Below the pieces are notes generated by a model. It worked only from the letters and a program-made list of their open reading frames with translations, was not told the DNA's origin and searched no databases. This document shows, one piece after another, positions 6,370 through 7,719 of a DNA stretch of 7,719 bases. Within the stretch, counting starts at the first letter, position 1; every line of letters begins with the position of its first letter. Position numbers and translations under genes: made by a program. Source of the DNA: Bacillota bacterium (lineage in GTDB: Bacteria > Bacillota > Sulfobacillia > Sulfobacillales > Sulfobacillaceae); assembly GCA_021820675.1 (NCBI GenBank), contig JAKADI010000062.1, forward strand, positions 1 to 7,719. Reading direction: 5' to 3'.

Positions 6370-6587
6370 GCAAAGTGTAAATCCCTGAAAAAAATTGCAG
6401 GAAAATAGGCCATCACAATCGAATTATTCATCGGGGTTTCCCAAAAACGCACGACAACGCACCGGTGGGGCCAGGTCAGGAAATCGACCTTTTCCCGATT
6501 AAGAGGAGCTCCTTGACGCAAACTTCTCCGTAAAACAGCCATCTGAACCCGGTCGGGGTGGCGAGTTATGGCGCCGGAGTGCAGGGT

Positions 6588-6668
6588 CTTTGGCAACACG
6601 GGGACTGGGGAGGTTAAACTCCAAAGCCGTGATAAGCCGTCATGGTTTCGGGTGGACCAAAGGGGAGG
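6588..6668 (+). promoter_or_regulatory. Possible leader structure with alternative pairing near the Shine-Dalgarno
   Basis: CTTTGG (6588-6593) can pair with CCAAAG at 6621-6626 or with an identical CCAAAG at 6657-6662, which touches the GGAGG at 6664-6668. A smaller stem TGGT/ACCA (6643-6646 with 6656-6659) competes for the second copy. Mutually exclusive pairings beside a ribosome binding site are what a translational switch would show. With 6-bp stems chance is not excluded, and no known riboswitch consensus was recognised. Confidence 0.25.
6664..6668 (+). promoter_or_regulatory. Shine-Dalgarno that fixes the aminotransferase start
   Basis: GGAGG within AGGGGAGG is 6 nt upstream of GTG 6675, an ideal distance, so this GTG is chosen as the start. 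Confidence 0.8.
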
Positions 6669-6674
6669 ATTAGC

Positions 6675-7719
6675 GTGTTTGGACATGATTTGCGATTATT
6701 GATTCCCGCCGCTCTCGGGCCAACGTATTTGAATACGGCGACGTTAGGCCCAACCCCAACGCCGGCTTCAGCGGCTGCCTGTGCTGCTGAACTCAAATGG
6801 GAAGAAATCGGTCCCGGCCATGTCCCCTACTACCTCGAAGCGCGGGACAAGGCGCGGCAATTTGCGAAACGGATTGAACAGGCGATGCCCCGCGGGACGG
6901 TCAGTCTTGTGGAAAATAATAGCGAAGCGATTCTCCGGGTATTGTGGGGATTATCCTGGGACGTTGGAGATGAACTGATTACCACCGACCATGAACACCC
7001 ATCTTTGCTCTTTACGATTGCCTCCTTGATCCGGCGCTTTGGGATCAAGGTGAAGGTGTTGACCGTGGATACGGCCGAGCCGTTGCAAGAGCAATTGCGG
7101 CGGGTGTTGAGCGCGAAAACAAAGTTAGTGGCTATGAGCCATGTCTCTCATCTGACAGGTTGGCAACTCCCGGTTGAAAAGCTGGCCGTGGTGATCCATA
7201 AGCTCAATCCCCGGACCCGTTTTTTAGTCGACGGAGCGCAAGCTTTGGGAAATATTCCTGTTCATCCTTTCCATAGTGGCGCCGACTTTTATGTCTTTTG
7301 TGGACACAAATGGATGCTGGCACCGCCCGGGTGGGCGGGACTCTGGGTGAGAGCCACCCGGTTGAGTGAATTAACCACACTGTGGCCTATCTCCGATTGT
7401 CGATTCGATGCCCACGATTTGGAACGAGGCATGTGGCCCTTAGAATTAGATAATGGGCAAGGGTTGGAATTTGGCAGTCGAGCCTGGCCCCGGGTCGTCG
7501 GATGGTCTATCACGTGGGATTATTTTGAGGAAGAAGGTTTTGGACATCAATTTCGTTATCAATTGATGTTGGCACAACAACTGGTGCGCGCCTTAGACCA
7601 TGTCAGGGGGTTTGATGTCGTGATGCCCCCCCAACCTGACTACCGTCCCAGTGCTCTGGTGACGATCCGCTCCCAGAGTTGGGGCGCAAATCTCGCCCAG
7701 CAGTTGTGGTCTCACAACA
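6675..7719 (+). CDS. Class V aminotransferase-fold PLP-dependent enzyme, C-terminus outside window
   Basis: The frame is open from GTG 6675 through the right edge (348 residues seen). It belongs to the cysteine desulfurase/isopenicillin N epimerase-like group of fold-type I PLP enzymes. YLNTATLGPTP (18-28) is the N-terminal substrate-loop region, ENNSEAI (80-86) the cofactor phosphate region, and TTDHEHPS (103-110) supplies the histidine expected to stack on the PLP ring. DGAQALG (186-192) has D186 and Q189 contacting the cofactor, and CGHKW (209-213) carries Schiff-base K212, followed by the APPGWAGLWV strand typical of the family. FGSRAWPRVVGW (266-277) corresponds to the conserved G-T-R/P region. 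No catalytic Cys loop of SufS/IscS is evident in the part seen, so epimerase-like or lyase chemistry is as likely as sulfur transfer. About 40-50 C-terminal residues are probably missing. It is divergent from nfo, with no functional partner visible. Confidence 0.9.
   Translation, partial: MFGHDLRLLIPAALGPTYLNTATLGPTPTPASAAACAAELKWEEIGPGHVPYYLEARDKARQFAKRIEQAMPRGTVSLVENNSEAILRVLWGLSWDVGDELITTDHEHPSLLFTIASLIRRFGIKVKVLTVDTAEPLQEQLRRVLSAKTKLVAMSHVSHLTGWQLPVEKLAVVIHKLNPRTRFLVDGAQALGNIPVHPFHSGADFYVFCGHKWMLAPPGWAGLWVRATRLSELTTLWPISDCRFDAHDLERGMWPLELDNGQGLEFGSRAWPRVVGWSITWDYFEEEGFGHQFRYQLMLAQQLVRALDHVRGFDVVMPPQPDYRPSALVTIRSQSWGANLAQQLWSHN

Larger units (their letters stand above)
6370..6674. other. 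Divergent non-coding region between nfo and the aminotransferase gene
   Basis: No convincing gene lies here. A minus-strand frame is open (6366-6686) but has no ribosome binding site, and its product looks unlike a protein. The region holds a 10-bp palindrome AGGAGCTCCT (6504-6513), GGAG/CTCC (6609-6612 with 6619-6622), and complementary CTTTGG/CCAAAG segments nearer the right-hand gene. The aminotransferase promoter must lie here, but I find no pair of -35 and -10 boxes with normal spacing. The length and GC-rich dyads suit a structured 5' leader. Confidence 0.5.

Noticed and set aside
6648..6668. T-box riboswitch upstream of the aminotransferase gene
   Set aside because: GGGTGGACC resembles the T-box core, but the base between TGG and ACC and the following GCG are missing. 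I also could not find a stem I with a specifier loop.
6366..6686. 106-codon minus-strand open frame between nfo and the aminotransferase gene
   Set aside because: No ribosome binding site, its start overlaps the well-supported aminotransferase start, and its end runs into the nfo promoter. The translation shows no family features. A decayed gene remnant cannot be fully excluded.

Overview
The window reads as an ordinary, gene-dense bacterial chromosome segment of about 7.7 kb. It has strong purine-rich Shine-Dalgarno sequences, several GTG/TTG starts and moderate GC. The protein style suggests a thermoacidophilic Firmicute such as Sulfobacillus or a near relative. That is an impression from codon and protein style, not a database match. 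I see no rRNA, tRNA, CRISPR array, insertion sequence or phage structural module.

Layout. The left edge may hold the last codons of a + strand gene. A minus-strand histidine phosphatase (109-753) is divergent from a + strand pair: a short MarR-type regulator (start re-assigned to GTG 1017) and an ATP-NAD kinase/AcoX-like protein (1467-2444), 15 bp apart and probably one transcript. A 281-bp gap follows, with a conspicuous 10-bp inverted repeat and a third copy of its core. It precedes an unrecognised 169-residue protein with an N-terminal coiled coil (2726-3235).

From 3192 to 6306 three genes lie on the minus strand, transcribed in the order nfo (endonuclease IV), a diacylglycerol-kinase-family lipid kinase, and a GH1 beta-glycosidase. 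Kinase and glycosidase are 3 nt apart and very likely co-transcribed; nfo is 94 nt upstream of the kinase. The glycosidase 3' end overlaps the 3' end of the coiled-coil gene by 44 nt on opposite strands. A 368-bp divergent region separates nfo from a class V PLP-dependent aminotransferase (6675 to beyond the right edge).

How the genes may work together. The MarR/kinase pair looks like a regulator with its target. The lipid kinase/GH1 pair could link glycolipid or glycoside turnover to phosphatidate recycling, but this rests on gene order alone. Two GGDGT-fold kinases lie within 4 kb, but they belong to different families. Nothing here is convincing evidence of a new multi-gene system. The best leads are the inverted-repeat operator candidate with its unknown gene, the MarR/orphan NAD-kinase-like pair, the kinase/glycosidase coupling and the possible 5' leader structure of the aminotransferase gene.
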